Shown here in pieces: positions 36,966 through 50,060 of a DNA stretch of 64,000 nucleotides. Below the pieces are notes generated by a model that was given only the letters and a program-made list of their open reading frames with translations, was not told the origin of the DNA and made no database searches. The DNA lies in assembly GCA_960531495.1 (NCBI GenBank), contig OY482852.1, positions 28,920,371-28,984,370 on the forward strand, written 5' to 3'. The stretch comes from Zeus faber. Its lineage: Eukaryota; Chordata; Actinopteri; Zeiformes; Zeidae. Numbering within the stretch: the first letter of the stretch is position 1; each line of letters starts with the position of its first letter. Made by a program: the position numbers and the translations under genes.

Positions 36966-39900
36966 TTCAAGATTCAAGATGTTTATTTATCACATACACA
37001 TGCGGGCATACATATATGCAGTGAAATGTCATTGCAACGCACCCAGAGAATATACACAATAAGTACTAAGCCACAACAGCTAACTAATTAACTAACTAAC
37101 TAAACTAAGTGAACTTACTGATTCCTAAAACATAATTCAGTTAGTAAATAGAACAAAATAAGAGTAAAAAGGTAATATACTGAGTAGGAATAGAAAACAG
37201 AAATGAGAGGAATAGACTATTATGTATATAGAGATATGTGCTGTAAAGTGGCATGTGATTAAAGAGCGGTAGTGTGTGTTAAGATATATAGTAGAGTACA
37301 GCACAGTAACAGTACAGAATGCAGTACACTGTGCAACATGTGGTACAGTAAGGCAGTAGGGCCTATGTGTGTGTCTCAGTGAGGGCCCCTGGTGAGTTCA
37401 GCATTGACAGTCCTTATGGCTTGGGGGAAGAAACTCCATCTCAGTCTTTCTGTTCTCACTGTGTGGCTGCAGAGGTGCTTGCCCGACCGCAGCAGCAGGA
37501 ACAGTCCGTTGTTGGGGTGGTGAGGATCTTTCATGATCCTGCGGGCTTTGCTACCACACCCCCTGGTGTATAAGTCCTGCAGGGAGGGGAGGGTAGTTCC
37601 AGTGGAAGGACTTGAGGATCCTCACCGAGACCCTGAATTTCTTCAGCTGCCTGAGTTGATGAAGACGCTGCCTCGCCTTTCTCACCAGAGTGTCTGTGTG
37701 TATAGTGCATGTTAAGCCCTCCCTGATGTGGACTCCCAGGTACTCGAAGCTCGTCACCCTGTCGACAGAAGTCCCATTTATCACCAGCGGTGCATGTGTC
37801 CTCGGTTGTAATCCTCTCCTAAAGTCCACAATCAGCTCCTTAGTTTTGTTGACGATCTGGAGGAGGCTGTTTTCCTGGCGCCAGAGTAACGGGTCAGCCG
37901 CCTCCTCATGATAGGCCTTGTCGTCAGCAAACTTGATGATGGTGTTGGAGCTGGACCTGGACACACAGTCATGTGTACAGGGAGTACAGTAGGCGGCTGA
38001 GGACGCAGCCCTGGGGGGATCCTGTGTTCAGGGTGAGGGTGCTGGACGTGTGCCTCCCCACCCTAACCACCAGGGGCCTGGTTGTGAGGAAATCCAGGAT
38101 CAAGGCACACAGCAGGGCATTCAGTCCTAGATCCTGCAGCTTGACAGTCAGTCTGGTGGGGACTATGGTATTGAAAGCTGAACTGTAGTCGATGAACAGC
38201 AATCTCACATAGCCCCCCTTCCGGCCATCCAGGTGCGTGAGCGTGGTGTGCAGTACCTGGGAGACCGTGTCGTCCGTGGATCTGTTCAGCTGTTATGCAA
38301 ACTGCAGTGGGTGCGGTGGAGGAAGCACTGATGTAGTCCTTTATTAGCCTCTCAAAGTACATGACCACCGAGGTGAGGCCACCAGACAGTAGTCATTCAA
38401 GAAGGCTGGAGAGGCGTTCTTCAGCACAGGAATGATGGTGGACCTCTTGAAGCAGAATGGGATAACCGACTCAGCCAGGGAGGAGCACCGGGCAGAGCTG
38501 GTTAGCACAGGTCTGACGTCATGCTAATAGAGTGACATAGAGACATAGAGTGTGCGCTCATCCCCAGCGGTGTAACTCCAATTAGCCAGCGAGCTAGCGG
38601 TGTTGTTGCCAGCCTCAAACTGCGCATAAAAGGAGTTCAGTTTGTTGGCTAGGGAGGCGTCCACACTCGTGGCTGGGGAGAGGCTGCTCTTGTTGTCTGT
38701 AAAAGTCCGTAGCCCCTGCCACAAGCATCTGGTGTCCTGTTGCTCCTTTTGTAGCTCCACTGTGTTTCTGTATGCCCGTGTGGTGTCCTTCACCACCCTC
38801 TGCAGTTTGTATGACGCCGCTTTGTAATTGTCCATATTTCCGCATACAAAACCTTCGTTGTACGCAACCGTGTGAGCACTCAGAGTGCCGCGGATGGATT
38901 TATCGACCCACTGTTTCTGAAATATCCAAACCTTCACTGTGGGTACAATGCCTTCTGCTAATGTAGCTATGAAGCTCATAGCTACTTCTGTAAACAAAAT
39001 CACTGACGTGACTGGAACTTGATTGGAACATTTCCCAGTCTACGTAACTCTGAGCGTCCTGAAGCGCGGCCTCTGATTGGTCCGACCACTGCTTTATATC
39101 CTTCGTCACTGCCGTTCCACGCACAATGCAAGGCTGTAAACAGGAAGCAACTTGATGGTGACGTGATGGGATTTCCCGAAAGTAGGGAGCGAGACGGTCT
39201 TGTATCCGATCTTGTACAGTGTGTAACAGTGGTCCAAAGTTCTTTCTCCCCTGGTGGCACACGTGATGTGTTGATGGAAATTAGGCAGAACTTTTTTAAG
39301 GTTCACCCTTTTAAAGTCCCCAGCTACCAGCACAGCCGCATCGAGATGTTTGTTGTGAAGTCCGTACAACACATCATATAGGTCTGATAGTGCTGTGTCG
39401 GTGTCCGCTTGCGGTGGAATATAAATGGCTGTGATGATGACTGTGCTGAATTCCCTGAGGAGGTAGATTGAACGGGATGAGATGGTCAGCTGTTCCAGGT
39501 TCGGCAAGCAGGAGCAGGAGAGAGTCTTGATGTTGTTGGGGTTACTGGATTTTCCCGATTCAACCAATCTGTCGGTGCGGAACACTGAGAAGGCATCGGC
39601 TGGACGTATGGCTTGATCCGGCACCAGCAGGTAGAGCCATGTTTCTGTCATGTTTCACAACAGTTTCTCGCGTCTCGTTGGAATGTAATCCTCGCCCGAA
39701 GGTTATCCATCTTATTTTTCAGGGACTGGACCTGGCAAGAAGGATGCTGGGCAGAGGTGGACGGTAAGGTTGAGTCCTCATTCTGATCCGAATGCCGCCT
39801 CGCTTACTGCGGTGCTTCCTCCATTAGCCCACCCGTGGAACTGCGACTGCATTGTTGTTCTTATTTTCTTTGTTGAGAGTTAAGCGTATAAAATCTCCAC

Positions 39901-40097
39901 TGGCCACTCTGGATCAGTGGATGAAATGTCCCAAAGTTGTTCTTTCAGGGAATTTTTTATATCCACGAGTGCATCGCGGTCGTAGGAGATCACTGCCAAT
40001 TCATTTTTTAGGCCATAGCGAGGTTAAACGAAAAAAAATACTAAAATGTGCCTTATCGATACGGAGTGTTCGCGCAGGTGACCACAAGGGGTTGCGC
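36966..40097 (-). mobile_element. Rex1-type LINE, near full length, decayed
   Basis: Read on the minus strand from about 40097, a 5' region contains GCGCAACCCCTTGTGGTCAC. Basic residues and LPSILLARS follow (39800-39730), then the endonuclease (ETWLYLLVPD at 39640; AIYIPPQADTDTALSDLYDV; LVAGDF at 39330). The linker (WQGLRTFTDNKSS; NSFYAQFEAGN) lies at 38720-38590. The reverse transcriptase spans about 38450-37800 ([51 protein letters not shown]). The C-terminal tail reaches 37400 (NNGLFLLL, SGKHLCSHTV). The 3' end has AAGATTCAAGATG at 36968 (plus strand). The endonuclease motif GDFN reads GDFK and the SDH-type motif reads KSH. Multiple frameshifts are present. Length about 3.1 kb fits an almost complete element. 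Confidence 0.9.
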
Positions 40098-40100
40098 CCG

Positions 40101-40132
<32 letters not shown>

Positions 40133-40590
40133 CCACTGGTAAGTGAATGGGACCAATTAGTTCTGGTGTATGAGGTTGGAATTATATTGTAGCGCCTCCA
40201 AGAAGAGGAAAAGGCCCCGCAGCCATCCCTGAGTCCTGCAGTCGTATGGACACTCCACAACCACAGGAAATGCCCAAGCACCATGCCCTGCAACCACAGA
40301 AGACCCAGTCCCCAGGGAAGCAAGGAGCCTGCAAAGCAACACCCACGCATGGCCCTGAGGAGCATAAACAAGTCCCAGAGAGCGAGTGGAGGCCCTGCAT
40401 CCCCAAAGCACACACATACAATCCACCCCCACGTGCAAGCATAAGACGCATCTGCAGGCGCAGAACACAGGCCGTAGACGCCAGGCACAGACCACAGGTC
40501 TGGAGCCAGGTCCTGTGCGGACAGACTGACAGCCCCCATGCCCACCAACGCCCATGTAAAGGCGAGTGCAGCCATACCGCAACCGGCTAG
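40098..40590 (+). repeat. Unclassified dispersed repeat, right part of copy 1
   Basis: Starts in a (TG)n tract, then TCCACTGGTAAGTG and GGTGTATGAGGTTGGAATT, the same order as copy 2 at 21030-21080. Continues AAGAAGAGGAAAAGGCCCC and a C-rich end whose complement matches 3420-3720. It meets gypsy integrase sequence at about 40590. Confidence 0.7.
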
Positions 40591-42532
40591 ATGCCCCACC
40601 TGGCCAAAAGCCCCAAGCACCCACCCCTGTGGTGGGAGTTCTTTCCACGGGCACATACGGAGCAGGCGGCCATGAAGGCACGGGTGTCGACACCCATGGC
40701 AGGCCACCAGAAACCAGGCTTCAAGAGAGACAGCGCTGAGTCAGACAGAGTTGGGCACAAAGAGACGGTTAGCAGGACGATTACCTGTATCTCGCTGGAT
40801 CTGCTGGAACTGCTTGACCACTGACTCAATCTCCCAGGTCAACATGGCTACTACAGAGGACAACGGAAGGATGGTTTATGGGATGGAGGGGGTTAGTTGT
40901 GCAGCGAACTCACAAGAGAGGGCGTCTGGCTTGAGGTTCCTGGAGCCTGGGTGGTAAGAAAGCGCAAAAGCAAAGAGAACTAAGAACAAGGCCCAGAGAG
41001 CCGGACGGGCGTTGAGGTGTTTTGCAGATTGATTGTGGGCCATGTTCTTGTGGTCTGTCCACAAAATATATGGTTGTTCGGGTCCTTCAAGCCAGGGCCT
41101 CCATTCCTCCAGGGCAAGTTTAACAGCCAGCAGCTCCCATTCCCGACATCATAATTCCACTTGGCAGGGACCAAACGGTGGGAAAATAAGGCGCAAGATC
41201 AAGCTTCTGGTACTCACCGAAGGCTGGGAGAGAACCGCCTCTCCACAGGAGTTAGAGGTATCGACCAGCACAATGAACTGTTGTGAGGGGTCAGGGTGAA
41301 TGAGGACTGATGCAGACGTAAACCGTCTATTAAGCACAGAGAAAGCCACATCAGCCTCAGGGTCCAAAAGAAGGGGACAGAAGGAGATGGGTGTGGGGTG
41401 CGGCCAAACGGCTGTAGTCCCTGATGAACCAAAGTAGAAGTTGGCATAGCCAAGGAACTGTTGGAGCTGCTTCACTGACGTGGACTTGGGCCACTCTGCC
41501 ACCGCCTGGATCTTTTCAGGGTTTGTCCTCACCTGTCCAGTCTCAATGATGAACCCCGGGAAGGAGAACTCACACTTCTCTGCTTAAAAAAAGAGCTTGT
41601 TTTCCAGGTTTTTGCCTCTGAAGCACCTGTCTGATGTGCACGATGTGTTCCTCCGGGTTGCGGGAGAAAATCAGGATGTCATTCAGGAAAACAAAGCCAG
41701 ATCGGTTGAGGAGGTCTTGTAGCAGATCGTTAACCAGGGCCTGGAAGATGGCAGGGGAGTTGGTTAGGCCGAACAGCATGACCTGAGATCCAGTTTGGAG
41801 AAGCTTCCCAGATGGGTTCAAAGGTGGAGTTGATCAAGGGGTACTTATTTTTCACAGTGATGGCATTAAGACCACGATAATCGATGACCAAAAAGAGTCG
41901 TCCTTCTTGGCAACAAAAAGAAAACCCTGCACCGATAAAGGGGATAAAGACAGCCGAATGATTCCATTCCTGCTCTTGTGAGAGATGGAGGGAAGGAGCA
42001 AGGTGTGGACAGAGGTGACTGACGACTAGCCTTTTGCCTTTTGCTGTTCACAGGTGATTACATGATTTGGTGGCCAGGGAAATGAAAGCATTAAGACTCA
42101 GACATCAGACTCATCACGCACAGCCAACTCGTCCTTTACCTTTCTCATTTTTGAAAAAAAATTATCAAAAGAAGAGTTATGGTTAGACTGACTCCCCCTC
42201 ACTGCTGATGCCCAATCTGGAGCACTCCCTAAGTAACTCAGTTATATAATCGATCTTAGACTTATCTTTGTTGTAGGTGAAAGGCCGCTGTTCAAAAACC
42301 AGAGTGCACTGCATGAGAAAAGCCCAGCAGGTGCCTAAATCTCCAACATAATGTGGGAATATGGGGCTCTCGGGACAGGGAGATAGATGATGAGGAGATG
42401 AGGCAGATCAGGTTCCAGAGTGACTCTACCACGGCATGGAGAACCTGGTCCTGCTGACCCACGAGAGCGCCTTGGTTGGTGAGAGCCTGGCAGAGTCGGT
42501 CTGTGTCCGGCTCCATGCTGTCCAGATTATTC
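40591..42532 (-). mobile_element. Decayed Ty3/gypsy LTR retrotransposon (second copy), gag and pol remnants
   Basis: On the minus strand a gag start is seen at 42516 (MEPDTDRLCQAL, typical gypsy capsid N-terminus), only 16 nt from the LTR end. Most of gag and protease is missing. Reverse transcriptase remains at about 41900-41570 ([31 protein letters not shown], with N where the active-site D is expected). The tether and RNase H lie at 41530-40880 ([53 protein letters not shown]). The integrase zinc-binding region is at 40720-40640 ([20 protein letters not shown]). Sequence stops there, at the dispersed repeat. Frameshifts and stops abound. It is a different gypsy lineage from 6507-7920, with different LTR ends. 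Confidence 0.9.
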
Positions 42533-42776
42533 TGTTAAGAACACGGGTGGGACCCACATGCAGGACACGGACTCAGACAAGTAGGAAGAAAGAAAAAAGT
42601 TATTAAAGTTATGTATATAAAAATACATAAATACATAATACAGAGACATACATACACACAGAGACATACACATTCAGAGACATACAGAGGAAGACAGGAG
42701 ACACAAGGGAGGAGGGACAAATAGACACACAGGGGAAACCAACAGCTGGAGGCACGGACGGGGCCATGATCTACAC
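42533..42776 (-). mobile_element. Likely 5' LTR of the second gypsy element
   Basis: The minus strand reads TGTAGATCATGGCCCC at one end and GTGTTCTTAACA at the other, TG...CA ends about 244 bp apart. The terminal 75 bp resemble the LTR at 35160. The gag start follows 16 nt later on the minus strand. The outer limit is inferred. Confidence 0.6.
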
Positions 42777-44927
42777 AAATGGTTTGTTTTTTTGGAAACA
42801 GGTATATGTGATGATGAACGACTGTTGGAAGCCTCTCAGTGTTTTATCGCGTGCACATGGAGCTACTTCGAGACGGAGGGACGGCGGAGAGGAGAGGAGG
42901 TTGGGAAGGTGAGGTCAGGACAAAACGATGAGGTCGCGTACGTTTGTCTTTTTAGCTTTGTTGTTGTTGTTGTTGACTACGTTCTTTTCGTTCGGATCAC
43001 ATTGGCTTTCGTCTGAGATCTCGCCAAGCTGTTTTCTGTGGTTTAACTGGAAAGACTTGGAGAAAAGTAAAGATCTAATCTCAAGGGAAACTTTTATGGC
43101 TCACCTAGTCAGACAGTAATATCTCACTTAGTGTTGCTCTAAATAAAATCTTTCCGCTTTCCACTCTGCCATACAAGATGCAGCCAAGTAAAACATGCAG
43201 TTCAGGGCAGCAAGTTTCTCCACTAGTTAGCCTGGCTTCTATGTTGTTTCTTAAGATAAAATGCGGTAAAATGCCAAATATTCCTGCCAAAAACCATGAA
43301 AGCGGGAATCGTAACTTAATTAAACGCTTAGCCAACATCACCATTAAAAGTCCATTGCAGCAGGTCAATCACCTGTAGCTTATGAATCTGGGGGGCATTT
43401 CCTGTTGTGCTGTCACATGGACCGTGCCAGTAAATGATGTCTGAAGGGACACCCGCCATTGCCACCTGCCTACAACGCTGGTCACAGCCATAGCTTGCCG
43501 CTGACACAGGCATTTACAATGTGCCCGTCTGGCCAGTCGTGATGAGGTGCTACTGTAAGTGTCCGATAAAATATGATGTACCCCCAAGTGAACATAGTTT
43601 TCTACAAAAGGATTGAAAAGCCTACTGAAAGTTTTAGCAGATGTCTATGCCTTGATGGGCATAACAGCTGTCTCTACTATGACTGACTTCTCTGTTAGGT
43701 AGTTTAGCCATGATGAAAGCATTAAGTTGCATTTAATTACTTGAGATAAGAGTCATCTACACTAAATACGGGCTAAACTTAGCCGGATTCAATTTAAACT
43801 TGAAAGAGCCAATGCTAGCCTTCTAAATGGGTTACAGGGCATGAAGCAAGTGGAAACGGGTCATTATACTCGATCTTCAGTTCAGTTATTTTAAAGGCAC
43901 AATAAGTAACTTTGGACAATTGGCGACAAACAGCGGCCGCTAGTGAAAGCCCTGGAAAACTACACCAGCATTGCCAAAAGTGGTGCTCCTCCTCCTCGAG
44001 GCGTCTGAGCATTTGTAGTGGAGGGGTCTCGCAATGCTGATGGTTTTGTATCTGAATGTTCGTCCAAGCTTGCGCAAACTAAAATGAAACTAGTTTAGGT
44101 CTACAAGCAGTGTAGCTCGTGGGGATTGAGCGAAGATTGATTGATTTAGGGGTGAGACGTGTTTCTTCCTTAACAGAGAGCTTGAAATCTCAGCAGCTAT
44201 TGACGTAATAGTGAACTGACTGGGCATTTCCGGATCCCCCACAGCTATATCGTAGTGAATTCGTGAAAAAAATTAAAAATAAAAACAAAACTTTAAAATT
44301 CAGTCTAAAATAACATCTGCTCCACTCTCCTATAAAATAAGGTAGGAGTGGTTGAAAAGTAAAGACTTTTACTTTCTACTGCTTTTTAATTTGTTCCAGC
44401 GGGGTGATCTTCACAGGTAATTGCTTTAAACCTTTAAACATCCCTTACAGACATCACAGATGTCTGTGAATGAACAGTGCCCATGAATCCATCCACTCAC
44501 TTTTGTAACTTGAATTCAAACAAAGACAAAGTTCCAAAGCAGCAGGTGTGGAAGTCAGTAAAACTGAAAGTAGCTGCAATTAGTGGCTGCTCGCCAACTC
44601 TTAATTATCTCTGTCTGTGACATAACGTGTGAAGTAATCTACGAGGGCCGATCATATATGTGTGTATAACTTAGAATTATGGGAAACTGCTTGCTTTCGT
44701 GCCAGGTATGACGTAGCCTGTACATGCAGAGATCTCTGCAAAAACTATTCAGATGGGGTTTTTTGCTGCGAGGTGAGAGGGAAAATTCCGAGACCACAAA
44801 GATTGACCACATGTTACACCTTGATTCGAATGAAATCAAAATAAACTATAGGGCTTTAGGTCATGGAGGGAGTTTGAGTGGTGTATGACACATGCTGAAT
44901 CATTTTATTGCCGATGAAGGTGCAGGG
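42777..44927. other. Unassigned intergenic sequence
   Basis: No gene is recognised. 43885-44060 (AAAGGCACAATAAGTAACTT, then a GC-rich patch) has the look of a MITE terminus common in fish, but no second end was found. Short open frames have no known domain. Confidence 0.35.
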
Positions 44928-44936
44928 CAGAGAGAA

Positions 44937-44983
<47 letters not shown>

Positions 44984-44999
44984 GAGAGAGAGAGAGAGG
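44928..44999 (+). repeat. (GA)n microsatellite
   Basis: A GA run with a GACAGACAG interruption. Confidence 0.95.
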
Positions 45000-47431
45000 A
45001 GGATCTGAAAACATGTACAGTACAGGCAGCTGGAAGGGAAAAGTGCGAGGCAGCTAAGAGACCCTGGTTGTGGAAAGCCCCCCTGTGATACCTGCATTGC
45101 AGATAATCCCTCACGCACACATTCTTCAACTCAGGCGATTTCAAAAAGTTTCAACAAACACAGGCGCACTTTTATTTTAGTTGGGTTCATAGAAACCTCA
45201 AAATGTTTAACAGAAGTTATGCCAGGATGAAGTAATCCCATGACACAAACAAGCCTTTTTGCCCTTTTGCGACACCCTTGCACACAAAGTACACAACTAA
45301 ATGTTCCCACCATGCTCAAATTTCACACAACAGACAAGAGCTCAAGGTCACATTGAAGATGAAAGACCTTTTCAGGGCTACTTGGTAGCTTCGGAGGTAC
45401 ATCCTAACCCGGACTCAAATTAAATTTTTAGCGTACCGTTTGAATTTAAGGTTATCTGAATGAGAGAAGCCTCTCAGCTCAGTCGCTGAGAGGAATGCTG
45501 GAGTCTGCGATAAATCAAACATTCCTTTAAAATCACAGCGACCTATCATTTTGTTTGATAGACCCTTATACTTTACATGGTCCTAATTATATTTGGCATG
45601 TCCTAAACTGAATATATATATATATATTAGTTATATACAGTTTTATATTTTGAGATATTTTGTAAATTCAATTTTCAGTTTATTTTTACCTCACATGCTT
45701 CGCTACTAATGTAATATGTTTCACAAATATCAAGCCTTTCTTTAGTTATCACCAAGTGAAATATGAGAAAAGTAGTCAAAGAACCTACTAGATAGAATAC
45801 TTATATTTAAATTATATTTGCAGTCAGCTTTGAATACAATTTATCCCAATATGATATAGTTCATATAAAAAATATATTAAAAAAAATAGAGAAATAAACA
45901 AATAAATAAATAAATACAAAACAACAACAATAATAGGAATAAAAAATTTGAAATAAAAATGTGATAAAATTTGAAACAAAAAAGCTGATTTTATCCCATC
46001 CTACTCTCAGTGGGTAGAGCTTCTATTTTTTTGTTTTACTGTATAACCCAGTGACCTGGCAACTCATCCTAACAACCAAGCCATGAGATGTCCACACGAT
46101 CGCTTGTGGTGCGCCGTTTGTTTTATGATTTTATGGCGAGAAGAGGTTGCGTGGCAACATTGTTTAATAACAGCGCGAGAGAGAAAAGAGCAAAAATAAA
46201 CAGTGTTTCTGGCGGGCAGACCGTCTCCGCACTCCGCACTGTTTTTATGGAAGAGAGACCCTGTTAACCCCCATTCTGCACAGGCCATTTGAACCCCTCT
46301 CAGGCAGTGGTTGTTGATGGAAGGGAGCACATGGGGGGAAAATCAAGTCGGTTTTATAGAGTAAATGAAATTCACTTTAAGACCTGAGTGCGTAGCCTCA
46401 GACGTGTTTCTGTCGAAGCACCGTGAGTTATGATTTGTACTTGTGAATAATGACCTGCAATAATGCCACGCGGCCTAAACGGATCGAGCTGAAGGGGTCT
46501 ACTTCCCTGGTCGAAAGCCGCAACCGTGATTCGACACTACGGGGGTTTATTGGGTTTGAATTCCCCCTCCAGACAGCCAAGGTGCTGGCAAGGGCTGCCA
46601 TTTGGAGATCTGGAATGATCCCCTTTTCAATAAGACAACCATAGTTTTCCAGTCTATATGTAAGCTATAGACAAGCCAGTTAGCACTAGTTAATGTCTCT
46701 TGCCCTTAGGACAAATAGCCAGATATCACAACCTGTATGTGCGCATGGGTGTCCCTCATCGATAGTTATCGTCCTTTTGAGTTCTTTGCCAATCTATGCT
46801 AAGATCATGCGGGAAGGGGTGATATGGCATAGAAGTGAAAACAGTAAAATTGTATAAAGAAACATCATGAGGAAATCAAGAAAGGAGAATGCAGAATGGG
46901 TCTTCCTACACAACCCTTAAAGCCAATCGGGGTGAAGGTCCATCTGGGTTAAGATTGTGGTTTAAGGTCCATCTCAACCTCCAAGAGGTTCCTAAACAGC
47001 TTTGGGCTGAGATGTGTCACATTGGTCAACAACACAAAGAACAGGACACAAATCATAAGATGTACTGTAATTGTAGTTACTTTATATTTGATTATATACT
47101 ATTCGACACCAACCTTCCTGCTCATTTTATATTTTGATTTTGTTTTGCTGTTCTTATCTTGAGGGTCTACAGGAGGTTTTTTCCTTGCCCGTCTTAGGCT
47201 TATTATGTCCTTTGAATGTAGGCCTGGAAAGCCGTTTGAGACCGTAACTGTGATGAAGGGGGCTATCGCATTAATTTAACCTGACTCCCTTTCTGGGGGA
47301 GACAGAGTGAACAAGTCTCATGAAACCACCGGAGGAAGGCCTGCATGTGAGCCGGGCAAAGGGTCACCTGTGCAACCTGGACAGGTGTGAGGGTGTTGGC
47401 AACCAGGATGCTCTTCAGCCCCACACTCAAA
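45000..47431. other. Unassigned intergenic sequence
   Basis: AT-rich low complexity at 45600-45990 with (TA)n and AAATAAATA patches. No gene or named element. Confidence 0.35.
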
Positions 47432-47466
47432 CCACCCACCCACCCACCTACCCACCCACCCACCCA
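47432..47466 (+). repeat. (CCAC)n tandem repeat
   Basis: CCACCCACCCAC units with a single CCTA variant. Confidence 0.92.
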
Positions 47467-48932
47467 TCTCCTCCACGCTATCTCCATCAGCCTGAGCGCC
47501 AATAGGGGCGACCAAGTTTTTCCAAGCGTCCAAGTAGTCACGTTTGTTTTCCGGGCCCCGACCAACGCACACCACCATGAGCAACGCATTCCACTCAGCA
47601 AGACAGCCGTGAGGATTCGCAGGGTGTCGCGGGCAACACATTTAAGGAGCAGCACTGAAATTCAAACCCAGTGACCCCAGCAAGCCTGCACCTCTTCCGC
47701 CGCTAAGAGGCGGATCAGCTCATCCTTAAAGATGCAATTTCTCCAGGAGAGGGATGATGAAGGCCACGTAAGCACCCTGCAAAGAGTGCTCTGCAGGCGG
47801 AGGAGATGACAGAGAGAGAAATAGAGGCAGAGCGAGAGAAGCATAGAGATACGGGAAGGAGGAAATCAGGGAATGCCGTCCAAGGGTGTTTTAGGTCATT
47901 CGGTGACCGACCCATAAACCAGTCAATATCGCACATTTTTGGACTGATTTCGGGAAACCGAACAAAATATCTTGCCCCAGTGTCGGGTAATAACTTTGAT
48001 TAGAGGCATAAGTGCTTAACGACCTCTGGAAGAGCCAGGGGTGGGGTGGGGTGGAGGGGGGTTAGTAAACATGTCACGGCCAGATTGTCTGCCAGCCCGG
48101 CTGCGTGTGCGCGTACCCACTTGGCTGTTCAGCGTCATTAAAAAAGGGCGTGAGGGCGAGGGAGCCATCCAGCGGGTTTTCTTCTCATTAATGAAGAACA
48201 GGACGGGACGGCCGCAGCAACACCACCAGCTCCTCCCAACGCACGCACACACACACAGCACAAAATGAAGCACATATGCACCAAAATAAACATACACATC
48301 CACTGATTTCACTGTTTGTCTTTAGCTCAGCTCCCCACTGATCTCTGCGGGAAACACGTTTTTTGGATGTTTTTTTTTCCCCCCCTTCTCTTTTCGGCCA
48401 AATTAAGTGTGATACACAGATTCTTTTCACAAAAACAACCATGCATGTGTGTCAGAGGACTTTGGGGTCCCATGCTGGAAGCGAGAGCAAACACTCAGGA
48501 TGTCCTGCCCTGTAAATTTTAATCACTCAAAAGTTTCCATCCACTGACGTTTAATAGACCTCAACCTCATTAGCAAGGCACGGCAGAACGAGTTGAACAA
48601 TATTGATGGGAAAAGGTTGAGAAAATATTGTTTTTGAGGGATGGCAGACTTTTCACCCTTTTACACACACAAAAAGGCAGTTGCCAGGCACGAGGCCAGT
48701 ACGAGGGCATTTTGAAGTTGTGCGACAAACCGTTCAATGACCCCGTATTCGCTTTCAGAGTATCTCGAGGAGGATGCTGCGTGTCTGGAGCCGTTCTGCG
48801 CTTTCTCAACCGCAGCTCCGTCCGCATGTCACTTTTTTGATGGGGGGGGGGGCATTTGGGGAAAGGGAAACCGGGGCTAAGACGGGCGTCGATTGCAAGG
48901 TAAACGGTTTGTAGGTAAAGAAGGGGTTTCAG

Positions 48933-48933
<1 letters not shown>
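47467..48933. other. Unassigned intergenic sequence
   Basis: Minus-strand open frames at 47263-47655 and neighbouring frames read partly coherently across 47300-47840, but I cannot match them to a family. A G run lies at 48842-48851. Confidence 0.35.

Positions 48934-49029
<96 letters not shown>
48934..49029 (+). repeat. (TG)n microsatellite followed by poly(G)
   Basis: An uninterrupted 96-bp TG run, then a G run at 49036-49048. Confidence 0.97.
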
Positions 49030-49030
<1 letters not shown>

Positions 49031-49611
49031 AGAGGGGGGGGGGGGGGGTGTGGAACAGGGTGTCAAGAGTATTTTCCTTTTGCACAAGGCTGTCATCTAG
49101 TGGTGCGGTGAATTCTACAGGTAGACACCCTCAGGACTTTTGGGCTTTTATATGTCATTTCTGCTTGGAAAAAAAACGGACTTTCCCCAAGCCTTAAAGG
49201 CTATGAAACGATATGCCGCCGATTCTTCAATTCAACATCTCCATTCCTCTGGTTTGTTCTCCACCTCTCCCCACGATTGTCCATTGATCACTTTTGTGAC
49301 TTTCCCTCCGAGCGCGGTTTGAGTTTCACACAGCTGCGTACCGCGAGGACCCCCGTGGTGATTTGTTAACCCCTTGATGGCTGCTCTGCCCCTGATGCCG
49401 GCTCTCGGCTTACCTCCATTAACAACAAGTGAGATGGATACAGGGAGAGGGGTCTTTGGGTGGGGGTGTGAATGCGGTGACCCCAGGGCAAGGCAGGGTT
49501 AGAGGGATTGAATAGGAGGAGGAGGAGAAACTCGCAGGTGTCCAAACTCCACTGGCCAGAGGACAGCTGCACTGCACCTGTGCCACACGTGTCTCCCCAG
49601 CACACGTGTGC
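49030..49611. other. Unassigned sequence
   Basis: No feature was recognised beyond the G run. Confidence 0.35.
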
Positions 49612-49671
49612 ACAGACAGACAGACAGACAGACAGACATATAGAAAGATAGATAGATAGATAGATAGATAG
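49612..49671 (+). repeat. (CAGA)n-(GATA)n compound repeat
   Basis: CAGACAGA units pass into GATAGATA units. GATA tetranucleotide repeats are common in fish genomes. Confidence 0.95.
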
Positions 49672-49951
49672 TCAGTGTTACCCCTGCCGGTTGAGTATAA
49701 TTTGTGTGTGTGTGTGTGTGTGGTGTATTATTATTTTTTTTTTTTGAGTGGGTGTGAGGCTCCCTTCCACTCGCCTCAGCAGTTTCGGGGTCACTTTCAC
49801 ACACGGGGAGGGAGTTTAATCACGAGCCATCGTTCCGGTACACCAGCCTCATCCTCCTACCTACAGGGTCTCCCAAGAAGGGCGGGTGAGAGAGAGAAGA
49901 GGAGCCGGGTTCAGGGGAGGGTGGGAGATAGCGTAGGATAGAGCTTAGAGT

Positions 49952-49956
<5 letters not shown>
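49672..49956. other. Unassigned sequence
   Basis: Includes a short (TG)n run at 49703-49723 and a T run at 49734-49745. No gene. Confidence 0.35.

Positions 49957-50004
<48 letters not shown>
49957..50004 (+). repeat. (TA)n microsatellite
   Basis: A pure TA run of about 24 units directly adjoining the 55-bp dispersed unit. Confidence 0.96.
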
Positions 50005-50008
<4 letters not shown>

Positions 50009-50060
50009 AATTGATAATATGTCTTTGACTAGCGTACTTGGGGGGTTAAAAAGCTCATTC
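50005..50060 (-). repeat. 55-bp dispersed unit next to (TA)n, copy 2
   Basis: Reverse complement of 19826-19880 with few differences (ATGTCTTTGACTAGCGTACT on the plus strand). The (TA)n tract abuts the same end in both copies. Confidence 0.85.

Noticed and set aside
40024..40707. 227-codon minus-strand open frame
   Set aside because: It joins the end of gypsy integrase with unrelated dispersed-repeat and microsatellite sequence.
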